Part shown: positions 1-5,660 of the stretch, piece after piece
Position numbering within the stretch: position 1 is the stretch's first letter
Layout: each line of letters starts with the position of its first letter
Assembly: GCA_021807965.1 (NCBI GenBank)
Contig: JAKBCI010000121.1
Span: 1-5,858, forward strand
Direction of reading: 5' to 3'
DNA: 5,858 nucleotides
Source: Actinomycetes bacterium
Lineage (GTDB): Bacteria; Actinomycetota; Acidimicrobiia; Acidimicrobiales; RAAP-2
Translations under genes and position numbers: made by a program
Notes under the pieces: generated by a model
The model's input: the letters and a program-made list of their open reading frames with translations, nothing else
Told to the model about the DNA's origin: nothing
Databases searched by the model: none

Positions 1-308
1 TCGAGCAGGCCGTCGTCCTCGTAGCCGGCCGCGAGGACTTCTTGCAGCGCGCCCACGCCCACCTCGACTTCTACACCGGCCTCGAGAACTACCGCAACAA
101 CTGGAAGCGCCTGGGCTTTGCCGACGAGGACTTCGTGCGCGGCGGGTCCGAACGACTCTGTGACGCGATGGTCGTGCACGGTGACCGCGACGAGGTCCGC
201 GCTCGCGTCGCCGAGCACCTCGCCCTCGGCGCCGACCACGTCTGTCTGCAGGTCCTCGGCCCCGACGTCAGCCAGCCGCCGCTCGAGGACTGGCGCGCAC
301 TCGCGTGA
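1..308 (+). CDS. LLM-class (probably F420-dependent) oxidoreductase, C-terminal fragment
   Basis: The open frame enters from the left edge (first whole codon at position 3) and ends at TGA 306-308, so only about the last 101 residues are present. The visible part contains HLDFYTGLENYRNNWKRLGF, then a Gly/Glu-Arg turn, the strand MVVHGD, the helix DEVRARVAEHLALGADHVCL and a final LQVLGPD strand. In luciferase-like monooxygenases the pattern 'hGd..evr.rv..h...GadhV.lqvl' is the last beta-strand and helix of the TIM barrel. From family knowledge, such proteins use F420H2 or FMN to oxidise or reduce small organic substrates in the cytoplasm; the substrate cannot be told from this end. The cofactor-binding N-terminal part is outside the window. 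A TTG at 42 is an internal Leu codon, not a start, because the frame continues upstream with matching composition. The next gene starts inside its stop codon. Confidence 0.82.
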   Translation, partial: EQAVVLVAGREDFLQRAHAHLDFYTGLENYRNNWKRLGFADEDFVRGGSERLCDAMVVHGDRDEVRARVAEHLALGADHVCLQVLGPDVSQPPLEDWRALA

Positions 309-733
309 CGACGATCACGGTGCGCGCGCACTACCCCGAGTCACCCCACGTCGTCTGGAACGAACTACGGGTGATCGAGCGACACGTCGCCTGGATGGCC
401 GACGCGCGCACCCTCGACTTCGAGGGTGACCAACGCGAGGGCGTCGGCACCACGTTTCGCGTGCGCACCACGGTCGGGCCCTTTTCGACGACCGACGTCA
501 TGACGGTGACGCGCTGGGCGCCCAACCGGGTGATGGGTGTCGAGCACCGTGGGCTCGTGCGAGGAACGGGGCAGTTCACGCTCGTGGCTGACCCGGCCGG
601 CACCGAGGTCACCTGGGAGGAGACCCTCCACTTCCCGTGGTGGCTCGGCGGTCCTCTGGGCGCCGCACTCGCCACGCCGGTCCTGCGGGCGATCTGGCGG
701 GCGAACCTACGCCGATTGGGCGCGTTGCTCTAG
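305..733 (+). CDS. SRPBCC (START/polyketide cyclase-like) family protein
   Basis: 142 residues, which is normal for a stand-alone SRPBCC domain. The GTG start at 305 sits in the stop codon of the upstream gene (GTGA), a typical translational-coupling overlap. The order of elements fits the helix-grip fold. There is a first strand (TTITVRAHY) and the 'P..VW' helix start (SPHVVWNEL). A helix follows with HVAWMADA, then strands ending in GTTFRVRTTVGPF. Next come VMTVTRWAPNRVMGVEH and the strand pair GQFTLVADPAGTEVTWEETL, and last a long C-terminal helix (about 115-142). These proteins bind hydrophobic ligands in a cavity and act as cyclases, dehydratases, lipid carriers or stress proteins. Nothing in the sequence fixes the ligand. 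It is probably cotranscribed with the oxidoreductase, perhaps acting on a related small molecule, but that is inference. Its stop (731-733) overlaps that of the convergent gene. Confidence 0.85.
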   Translation: MTTITVRAHYPESPHVVWNELRVIERHVAWMADARTLDFEGDQREGVGTTFRVRTTVGPFSTTDVMTVTRWAPNRVMGVEHRGLVRGTGQFTLVADPAGTEVTWEETLHFPWWLGGPLGAALATPVLRAIWRANLRRLGALL

Positions 734-1176
734 CGAACCGGCCCGTCGCCGGGCCCAAAGATCGTCACGTCGGGTCCCGACCCCCCGCGCAGTCGCGCGA
801 CGAGTGATGCGACGAACGCGAGCTCGAGGAGCTCGAGTCCGCCGATCACGAACCACCCGACGGTGACCGTCACGAACCCGATGACCAGACCCGCGAGCAC
901 GCCGTGGCGCACCATCGAGGCGATCACCAGCGGGAACCAGGCGACCAGCCAGCTGAAGAGTGGCGCGACGACCGCAAGCCCGGTGCGCCCACGCCAGCCG
1001 AGCACCGCTCCAAAGAGCGCCGTCGCGATGAGACCGACGGCGAGCGTGCCGCCGCGGCCGTGGCGCTCGACCTCGTAGGTGACGAGCACGACCGCCATCA
1101 CGACCGACCAGAGGAACATCGGCGCCGACGCGCCGCGGCGCGCGCGTTGGCGAAACTCGATGACGAACTGGCTCAC
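730..1176 (-). CDS. small multi-pass membrane protein of unknown function
   Basis: 148 residues from GTG at 1176 to TAG (complement of 730-732). I do not recognise the family. A short basic N-terminus (FRQRARRG, residues 8-15) precedes about four hydrophobic spans: roughly 19-36, 44-60, 66-88 and 91-127. The last is long enough for two helices and contains the acidic run GGLELLEL. A short polar tail, GPDVTIFGPGDGPVR, is probably cytoplasmic. The basic N-terminus suggests an inside start by the positive-inside rule. The start is uncertain: 1176 has no good Shine-Dalgarno, and an in-frame ATG at 1233 would add 19 residues of ordinary polar sequence. The frame stays open as far as 1842 on this strand, but that part lies opposite the secreted-protein gene and is not credible. 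The gene is convergent with the SRPBCC gene and divergent from the secreted-protein gene. Confidence 0.68.
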   Translation of the reverse strand: MSQFVIEFRQRARRGASAPMFLWSVVMAVVLVTYEVERHGRGGTLAVGLIATALFGAVLGWRGRTGLAVVAPLFSWLVAWFPLVIASMVRHGVLAGLVIGFVTVTVGWFVIGGLELLELAFVASLVARLRGGSGPDVTIFGPGDGPVR

Positions 1177-1274
1177 GGAGGAATCGTACGCGCTCTCGGG
1201 CCACGAACGAGTCAGATTCTCACCCGTTCGCATCGCGCACCTAGGCACGTGGCGGCCGCGCGGCGCGTCATCGG

Positions 1275-1289
1275 TACCATGGGGGCGTG
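1275..1289 (+). promoter_or_regulatory. Putative -10 box (TACCAT) followed by a leaderless-type GTG
   Basis: TACCAT at 1275-1280 fits the actinobacterial TAnnnT -10 pattern. Six bases later (1287) there is a GTG, a spacing typical of leaderless transcripts. No recognisable -35 lies 16-18 bp upstream. The box would serve the secreted-protein gene starting at 1321, giving a leader of about 34 nt. This is a motif match only, with no promoter measurement behind it. Confidence 0.4.
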
Positions 1290-1313
1290 TGGTCCTGGTC
1301 GTCGGAACAATAG
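1287..1313 (+). CDS. Possible 8-codon leaderless leader ORF
   Basis: GTG TGG TCC TGG TCG TCG GAA CAA TAG reads as an eight-residue peptide (M-W-S-W-S-S-E-Q) in a different frame from the downstream gene. It stops 7 nt before that gene's GTG at 1321. The GTG lies exactly where a leaderless start would be placed by the TACCAT box. The main start has no Shine-Dalgarno of its own, so reinitiation after this mini-ORF could explain its translation. The two Trp codons recall attenuation leaders, but no terminator/antiterminator hairpin is visible. A reading frame of this length can occur by chance, so treat this as a hypothesis. Confidence 0.22.
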   Translation: MWSWSSEQ

Positions 1314-1320
1314 TCACGTC

Positions 1321-3027
1321 GTGACCACTCGAATGAGACGCGCTCTGCACGCCTGGATGCGACTGGGCGCGGGGCTCGTGGCCGGGCTCGTCGCGGCGAC
1401 TGGCGCGATCGCGGCGACGGGCGCCGGGGCCGCCGGATTCTCTACCGTGCAGCTCAGCCCGGCGAGCGGCTGTCAGCTCATTGTGTGCGTGACGCCCGCG
1501 CCACGGCCGGCCTTCTCGTATCACGGGGGCTACGTTCTGTCGCACCCCATTGTCTACCTGGTGCGCTTTAGCGCCTCGCGGACCGCGCTGGTACCCAACG
1601 GCGGCTTCGAGCCAGGGGCGTGGGCGCCGACGGGACCGAGCGCACGCAACGCCGTGCTGGCGACACTCACGGGTCCACGCAGTGCGCTGTTCAACGCGTA
1701 CATGGTACAGGACCAGACGTTCCGCGCGAGCTTCGGCGGTACGCTCACGTTCTACGACCCGCTGCTCGCCACCGAACGCACCGTCGATGACAGCCAGATC
1801 TCCCACGAGCTCGCCACCGTGATGCCAGGACGTGTTTCCCACGGGGTCCAGGCCATCGCGACTGTCTTGCTACGCACGGGCCAGAGCATCATCGTGCCCG
1901 GACTCTCCGGTTTCTGCGCGTACCACAGCGCCGTGAACTTCGGCAACGGGTGGGGGGCGTCCTACGCGGTCGTCCCCTACGACGCGCCAAATCTCGACTC
2001 GTCGTGCAGCACCACCGTCGCGTTCCCGGACATGACGGGCACGTTCCGCTGGTATTCGATGAGCCACGAACTCGAAGAGGCGGTGACCGACCCTATTGGT
2101 TTGGGCGGGTGGTACGCGGGCAACGGATTCAGCGAGGTGGCCGACCTCTGCGAGAACGGCATCGACAACCTTATGGCGCCGACGGTCTTCGCGGGACCCA
2201 CCTACTACCTCGCGATGCTGTACGACGCCAAGGTGAACGCGTGTCTCAACGGGCCGATCCCGACCGCGCTCGAGGTCAGCTCGAGTGGGTCCAGCTACAC
2301 CGTCCAGGTCGCCGCGAAGGGCGCGACTGACAGCGGGGCGACGCTGCGCGTCACGGGGCCGGGGCTCACCTGGCAGCTGCGAACCGACGCAACGGGCACG
2401 GCGCACTTCACCTACGCCGGCACGGGGGTGTTGCACGTGGCACTGGCGGCGAATGAACCGTTCGCCGCGGCGAGCACGGTGGCCAACGGTGGGCCAGTTC
2501 CCGTGCTGCAGGTGACGACCAGCACGAACTCGGTGCTCACCACGTCATGGCTCGGGCCCACCAGGGTCGCGGTGGCGCTCACACTCAACGGCGGCCCGCT
2601 GGCGGGGGCCACGGTCGACGTGGTCGGGCCGAACAACACGCTGATCGCCTCGGGAACAACGGCGCACGATGGCACCGTGACGCTGGACCCGGCGTCCTAC
2701 CCGGGCCTCGCCTGGACGGTCGTAGTCGCGGGAACGACGGCGTACGACTCGGCCCAGGCTGACGCCACGGCCGACACGGGGCTCGCCCAGGCCACGACCG
2801 TGAGCGGGTCCGGGCCTACGACGGTGACCGTGCAGGTCGCCGTCGGCTTCGATTCGAGCACCGTCTACGTGGTTGGGGACGGGCGCCAGTTGGCCACGGG
2901 AACGCTCAACGGCAACGGGACGGCCACCTTGCCGATCGCCGGGCCGATACCGGCGGGCGTGCTGTACGTCGAGCTCTACGACGACATGACGCTGTGCATG
3001 ATCGTAAGCCCGATCGCGGGGGCGTAG
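1321..3027 (+). CDS. Secreted EXORDIUM/phosphate-induced-like protein with HExxE motif and three C-terminal beta repeats
   Basis: 568 residues from GTG 1321 (ATG 1333 gives 564). Residues 1-37 form a Sec signal peptide: a basic start, an Ala/Gly/Leu core and a GAGA cleavage region. Residues 45-310 resemble bacterial relatives of plant EXORDIUM/phosphate-induced proteins. Landmarks are YHGGYVLSHPIVYLVRF (67-83), FCAYHSA (198-204), YAVVPY (215-220), a C229, SHELEEAVTDP (248-258), GGWY (262-265), EVADLCE (272-278) and a closing Cys at 308. H249-E250 with E253 gives HExxE, which resembles a zincin helix but lacks the usual third His spacing HExxH. Protease activity is therefore not shown. Residues 316-562 hold three divergent beta-sandwich repeats with 'GA-T-x-V-x-GP' and 'GT-x-T-L/F' signatures. 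It probably acts outside the cell as a cell-surface or matrix protein. No Shine-Dalgarno precedes either start. The frame is open back to 904, but that part lies antisense to the membrane gene and precedes the signal peptide. Confidence 0.8.
   Translation: MTTRMRRALHAWMRLGAGLVAGLVAATGAIAATGAGAAGFSTVQLSPASGCQLIVCVTPAPRPAFSYHGGYVLSHPIVYLVRFSASRTALVPNGGFEPGAWAPTGPSARNAVLATLTGPRSALFNAYMVQDQTFRASFGGTLTFYDPLLATERTVDDSQISHELATVMPGRVSHGVQAIATVLLRTGQSIIVPGLSGFCAYHSAVNFGNGWGASYAVVPYDAPNLDSSCSTTVAFPDMTGTFRWYSMSHELEEAVTDPIGLGGWYAGNGFSEVADLCENGIDNLMAPTVFAGPTYYLAMLYDAKVNACLNGPIPTALEVSSSGSSYTVQVAAKGATDSGATLRVTGPGLTWQLRTDATGTAHFTYAGTGVLHVALAANEPFAAASTVANGGPVPVLQVTTSTNSVLTTSWLGPTRVAVALTLNGGPLAGATVDVVGPNNTLIASGTTAHDGTVTLDPASYPGLAWTVVVAGTTAYDSAQADATADTGLAQATTVSGSGPTTVTVQVAVGFDSSTVYVVGDGRQLATGTLNGNGTATLPIAGPIPAGVLYVELYDDMTLCMIVSPIAGA
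2278..3006 (+). repeat. Three tandem degenerate beta-sandwich (Ig-like) repeats inside the secreted protein
   Basis: At protein level (numbering from GTG 1321), units of about 75-90 residues run roughly 320-395, 396-486 and 487-562. Each has a strand of type T-V-x-V, then a strand like ATLRVTGPG, ATVDVVGPN or STVYVVGDG. A turn plus strand follows, like TDATGTAHFT, TTAHDGTVTL or LNGNGTATL. DNA identity between units is low, so this is old duplication or shared fold, not a recent tandem array. Such modules usually act as spacers or adhesive stalks on exported actinobacterial proteins. Confidence 0.55.
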
Positions 3028-3039
3028 CGGCAGTCACGA

Positions 3040-3056
3040 GCCGCCCCTCGAGCGGC
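3040..3056 (+). terminator. Weak terminator-like hairpin after the secreted-protein gene
   Basis: GCCGC (3040-3044) and GCGGC (3052-3056) pair around a 7-nt loop, 12 nt past the stop at 3025-3027. There is no following T run, and the stem is only 5 bp. It could at best be one of the U-less stems seen in high-GC genomes. Confidence 0.2.
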
Positions 3057-3418
3057 CACGGACCGCTTGGTGTCCCTGCGAAGGAAACGTCCGACGGATC
3101 AGCTACCGCGTGTCCCGTCACTGCGGGACCTTGCCGATCGCGGTCTGTGCGCCTCGTGGCTTGACCGTGCGCTCGCTCCCGAGTCGTTCCGTGCGACGTC
3201 GAGTCGATGCAGTGGTGACAGCTCCGGGTGGGCACGATGCAGGTCCCCGGCTCACGTGGTCCGAGCGTGCGGCGTCTCGCGCCCGAGCGCTCGTCGCTGG
3301 CACCGAGGAGTCGTCCGGGTAGGGCCGAACAACTACCCAACCGAGAGGACGACCACGACGTCGTACCTGCCCGTACTCCTGGCGAGGTGACCGGACGCAC
3401 TGGGCCGACCGCTCGCTG

Positions 3419-3436
3419 GCACTACCGGGGTAGTGC
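3419..3436. repeat. Near-perfect 18-bp palindrome, GCACTACCGGGGTAGTGC
   Basis: Two 8-bp arms, GCACTACC and GGTAGTGC, flank a 2-bp centre (GG). The compact symmetry is what a dimeric regulator site would look like. A hairpin with a 4-nt CGGG loop is equally possible. A related arm set (GGGTAG 3317-3322 and CTACCC 3333-3338) lies about 100 bp upstream. No adjacent gene start is visible, so an operator role has no target here. Confidence 0.35.
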
Positions 3437-3755
3437 TCGCCTCGATTCGGGGCTGGCGCCAAGCCCGTGGCGCACGCCTGAGTCAGAGGCGCGTGACAAA
3501 ACCACAGCGACGACGCGCCGCACATCCCGACGACCCATCCGCGGGACCGGGTCACGGGTTCCGCTGACAACGGTCACATCGGTCACCGCCTGGGGTTGCC
3601 ACCCCTGTCGTACGCCGCGGGTGAGGGCGTCGGCAACGCGCGAACGCTGCCGTGGGAGTGCACCGGTACGACGCGTGAAGCGACTACCCACGAAGCGTCT
3701 CTGGGTGAAACTGCCCGTGAGTCGTGCGACCAGGGCCCAACCGGTCGCGCGTACC

Positions 3756-3781
3756 GCCGTCACTCCACGAGCCGTGACGGC
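3756..3781 (-). terminator. Possible terminator-like hairpin downstream of the propeller gene
   Basis: GCCGTCAC (3756-3763) and GTGACGGC (3774-3781) form a perfect 8-bp stem with a 10-nt loop. It lies about 50 nt past the stop of the minus-strand propeller gene. A second stem (3724-3731 with 3743-3750, 8 bp including one G-T pair) follows it directly. Neither is followed by a T run on the minus strand, so intrinsic termination is doubtful. Two stacked stems might instead protect the transcript end. Confidence 0.28.
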
Positions 3782-3832
3782 ACATCCTCAGCGCCGGGCG
3801 CAGTGCAGCGGGGTTAGACCAGCCGACGCCAC

Positions 3833-5227
3833 TTAGAGCCGCTGGCGCCACCGCGTCGGGCACCGCGGATCAATTCCGGTGCGGTGCAGGACGTGGCCCC
3901 GGTAGACGCAGGTGATCGTGAAGGTGGCCGCGGACGTAAAGACCACCGACGGCGCTGACGCCACGCCATTGCTGAGGGCCACGACCGACACGCCCCAGCC
4001 AACTCCGAGGGCCAGATTGCTGAACGTGCACGACGGCGTGCTTGTCAGCACCGTGAACGAGGTTGGGTCGTTGTAACCGTAGAGCAGGGTGCAGCGATAG
4101 GACGACGCGCTGCCGCCGGTCCACGTCGCCGTGATCGACTGCGTCTCACGGCCGTTCACCGCGATGGCAGTCGACGTTGCACTGAGGTTCGTGGCGTGTG
4201 CCGCGCCGGTTCCCCACGAATAGAGCACGTTCGGGTTCGGCGCACTCTCATCCCAGAGGTAGACCGTGCCGCCGCCGTACATGATCTCGTCAGGATTCGA
4301 GCCAACACCCGCGGGGTCGACCGGGAGATTTGACTGCACGCCAGCCGGCGTGATCTCCGTGACAACACCGTTGCCCTCGTCGGCCACGTACGCGTTACCT
4401 GCCGCATCGACCGTGACTGTCTCTGGTTCGCTCCACCCCGTCCCGATGGACACGAGCGAGCCACCCGGCGCGAGTTGGTAGACCTTGCCGAGGCCGTTGT
4501 AGGAGGTCGCGTAGATGGTGCCGTTGGGCGCCACCGCAATCGAGCTCAAGTAGTCGTTGACCGTCGCCAGCGAAACCGGTGTCGCACCCGCCGACGCGAC
4601 CTCGTACACCGCGCCGTCGGGTGAATCGACGGTGACAAACACTTGATCCGATGCATTCACGGCGAGCCCCAGTGCGCCGCACTGGTAGTAGTAGTAACAA
4701 TACGTCGACGCAAACATTGGTGCCTGCGCCAGCGACTCGAACGTGAAGGCAACGCCGCCTGAGATCTCATAGATCGTGCCGTCAGAGTTGAGCACGAACA
4801 CATTGCCGGCCGGGTCCACCGCGACGTCCAAGGCGGATTGAAAATCCATGGTCGGCGCCAACTGCAACATCGCGCCAGAACTCGGGTTGTACTGCTCAAT
4901 CCCACATCCGACACCGGAATAGCCCGAATTGATATTCACGTTAGCAAGGGCATGAACCACGTGAGCGACTCGAGCGACATTTGGTCTCGCCATAAGATTC
5001 GGATTGCTGCACGTTCCCGCCGGGACGTAGTAGATGTTGCCCAGCGCGTCGGCGCCCACCGTGATCGTGTTGTCCCCTTGGTAGTAGGCTGGCGAGGCTG
5101 GGAAGGGCACCACGCCCCACCCGCCGGTCGACGCCTGCACACTCACCGGCGCCACCATCGTGACACCAGCGAATACCGCCGCCACCGCCAAGACGCGACT
5201 CCACCGTTGACCCATTCGACGCCCCAC
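3833..5227 (-). CDS. Secreted NHL-type beta-propeller protein with FN3-like domain and cysteine-containing basic tail
   Basis: 464 residues from GTG 5227, chosen because GGGGAGG (5239-5233) sits 5 nt upstream; ATG 5215 is a less well-placed alternative. Residues 1-32 are a Sec signal peptide ending VQA. Six propeller repeats follow, near 55-70, 132-157, 185-211, 227-256, 268-293 and 311-338. They carry NHL-type cores such as LDVAVDPAGNVFVLNSDGTI, SIAVAPNGTIYATS and TVTVDAAGNAYVADEGNG. That repeat count suits a single six-bladed propeller. Residues 346-432 look like a fibronectin-III domain. The last 31 residues include TITC (437-440), PRCP (454-457) and a basic end, RWRQRL. No catalytic residues can be assigned, so binding or a structural role outside the cell is the safe reading. 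An odd patch, YCYYYYQC (176-183), sits between blades. It is probably transcribed alone. Confidence 0.85.
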   Translation of the reverse strand: MGRRMGQRWSRVLAVAAVFAGVTMVAPVSVQASTGGWGVVPFPASPAYYQGDNTITVGADALGNIYYVPAGTCSNPNLMARPNVARVAHVVHALANVNINSGYSGVGCGIEQYNPSSGAMLQLAPTMDFQSALDVAVDPAGNVFVLNSDGTIYEISGGVAFTFESLAQAPMFASTYCYYYYQCGALGLAVNASDQVFVTVDSPDGAVYEVASAGATPVSLATVNDYLSSIAVAPNGTIYATSYNGLGKVYQLAPGGSLVSIGTGWSEPETVTVDAAGNAYVADEGNGVVTEITPAGVQSNLPVDPAGVGSNPDEIMYGGGTVYLWDESAPNPNVLYSWGTGAAHATNLSATSTAIAVNGRETQSITATWTGGSASSYRCTLLYGYNDPTSFTVLTSTPSCTFSNLALGVGWGVSVVALSNGVASAPSVVFTSAATFTITCVYRGHVLHRTGIDPRCPTRWRQRL

Positions 5228-5232
5228 TGCGG

Positions 5233-5239
5233 CCTCCCC
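5233..5239 (-). promoter_or_regulatory. Shine-Dalgarno for the propeller gene
   Basis: Read on the minus strand, GGGGAGG lies 5 nt before the GTG at 5227. It decides for GTG 5227 over the in-frame ATG at 5215, which would be 17 nt away. It is the only strong Shine-Dalgarno in the window. Confidence 0.75.
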
Positions 5240-5262
5240 GCACTCGTATAAGCCCTACCTGA

Positions 5263-5268
5263 AGTATA
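5263..5268 (-). promoter_or_regulatory. Putative -10 box (TATACT) of the propeller gene
   Basis: TATACT on the minus strand would put the transcript start near 5256 and give a leader of about 29 nt containing the Shine-Dalgarno. The best -35-like hexamer, TTGGAT (5287-5282), is only 13 bp upstream and too close for a normal housekeeping promoter. The -35 is therefore weak or absent. A second TTATAC at 5251-5246 is too near the ribosome site to be the main box. Confidence 0.42.
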
Positions 5269-5618
5269 GGCACGTTCACTGATCCAACCAGGGAGGCTAC
5301 AACATCCACGACCTCCGGCGCCATTGACTGGTCGTTTCGTTCCGGCACCCCACCCCGAAGGCGTCGGTGGTCGAACGCTCGCGAAACGGTCACGGCGGCG
5401 TGCTTCACTCGACAGACGAACGCCGCACACAGCCCGCGCCGCCCCACCACCGATCGGTGCTTCGCCGACCCACGCAGTTGGCACCGCCTCGTTGCGCACC
5501 CCGGTGCGATCGATTCGCCAGACACTGGCCCGTGCTGATCGGCGGCCCCGGGACCAGGACGCATTGTTGGGTCGGCTTCGCGACCGGACCGTTCGAGTCG
5601 GCAACCAGGCGTAAACGA
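5269..5618. other. 350-bp intergenic stretch, no gene seen
   Basis: The stretch lies between the propeller promoter and the terminator of the next minus-strand gene. The open frames through it (for example 5324-5614 on plus) give Arg/Pro/Thr-rich translations without signal peptide, domain or ribosome site. A 12-bp palindrome, CACCGATCGGTG, sits at 5448-5459. One of that size is expected by chance in a window this long. Confidence 0.5.
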
Positions 5619-5653
5619 ACGATGGCCCCCGCCTTTCGGGCGGGGGCCATCGT
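5619..5653 (-). terminator. Strong intrinsic-type terminator of the rightmost gene
   Basis: A 15-bp perfect stem (5619-5633 with 5639-5653) has the G/C-rich core GGCCCCCGCC and a 5-nt loop, read CGAAA on the minus strand. It begins 7 nt past the stop codon at 5661-5663. On the minus strand it is followed by TCGTTTACG, a short T-rich stretch. On the plus strand the following bases are not T-rich, so it serves the minus-strand FN3 gene. It also insulates the propeller gene from read-through. Confidence 0.85.
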
Positions 5654-5660
5654 CGACAAA

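Larger units (their letters stand above)
3028..3832. other. 805-bp stretch without a supportable gene, carrying scattered inverted repeats
   Basis: This lies between two convergent genes. Open frames of 70-200 codons exist on both strands. All read as Arg/Ser/Thr-rich, low-complexity translations with no recognisable domain and weak start signals. By hand count on the minus-strand frame at 3422-3763, about two thirds of third positions are G/C, no more than the background. Short perfect inverted repeats occur at 3040-3056, 3112-3129, 3317-3338, 3419-3436, 3450-3466, 3592-3605, 3724-3750 and 3756-3781. High-GC DNA yields many such stems by chance. Options are long untranslated 3' regions, a non-coding RNA, or a gene decayed beyond recognition. 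I cannot choose between them. Confidence 0.5.

Noticed and set aside
740..755. Stem GGCCCG/CGGGCC just past the SRPBCC stop as a terminator
   Set aside because: Only 6 bp, no T run, and it lies inside the coding sequence of the convergent membrane gene (the GPGDGP codons), which explains the base pattern.
904..1320. N-terminal extension of the secreted protein back to 904
   Set aside because: The frame is open but lies antisense to the membrane-protein gene, reads as charged low-complexity sequence and would bury the signal peptide. A start at ATG 1279 in this frame would overlap the -10 box.
1177..1842. Extension of the minus-strand membrane protein to 1842
   Set aside because: It would overlap the well-supported secreted-protein gene for about 520 bp and reads as Arg/His-rich shadow sequence. 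Only 1176 or 1233 are reasonable starts.
3422..3763. 113-codon open frame on minus in the gap
   Set aside because: Third-position G/C by hand count is near background, with no recognisable motif or Shine-Dalgarno. Remote decay of a real gene cannot be excluded.
3580..3800. Possible group II intron, tmRNA or rRNA fragment, suggested by repeated stems and GTGCGACC
   Set aside because: No domain V-like hairpin, no tag-peptide frame and no familiar rRNA block could be found by eye.
3228..3836. 202-codon open frame on plus in the gap
   Set aside because: Arg/Thr/Ser-rich throughout, with no domain, no ribosome site and no coding bias; it also runs into the end of the propeller gene.
5448..5459. 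12-bp palindrome CACCGATCGGTG
   Set aside because: About one perfect 12-bp palindrome is expected by chance in a window of this size, and no gene start is next to it.
5324..5614. 96-codon open frame on plus upstream of the terminator
   Set aside because: Low-complexity Arg/Pro/Thr translation without ribosome site or domain; it lies in the intergenic space between two minus-strand genes.
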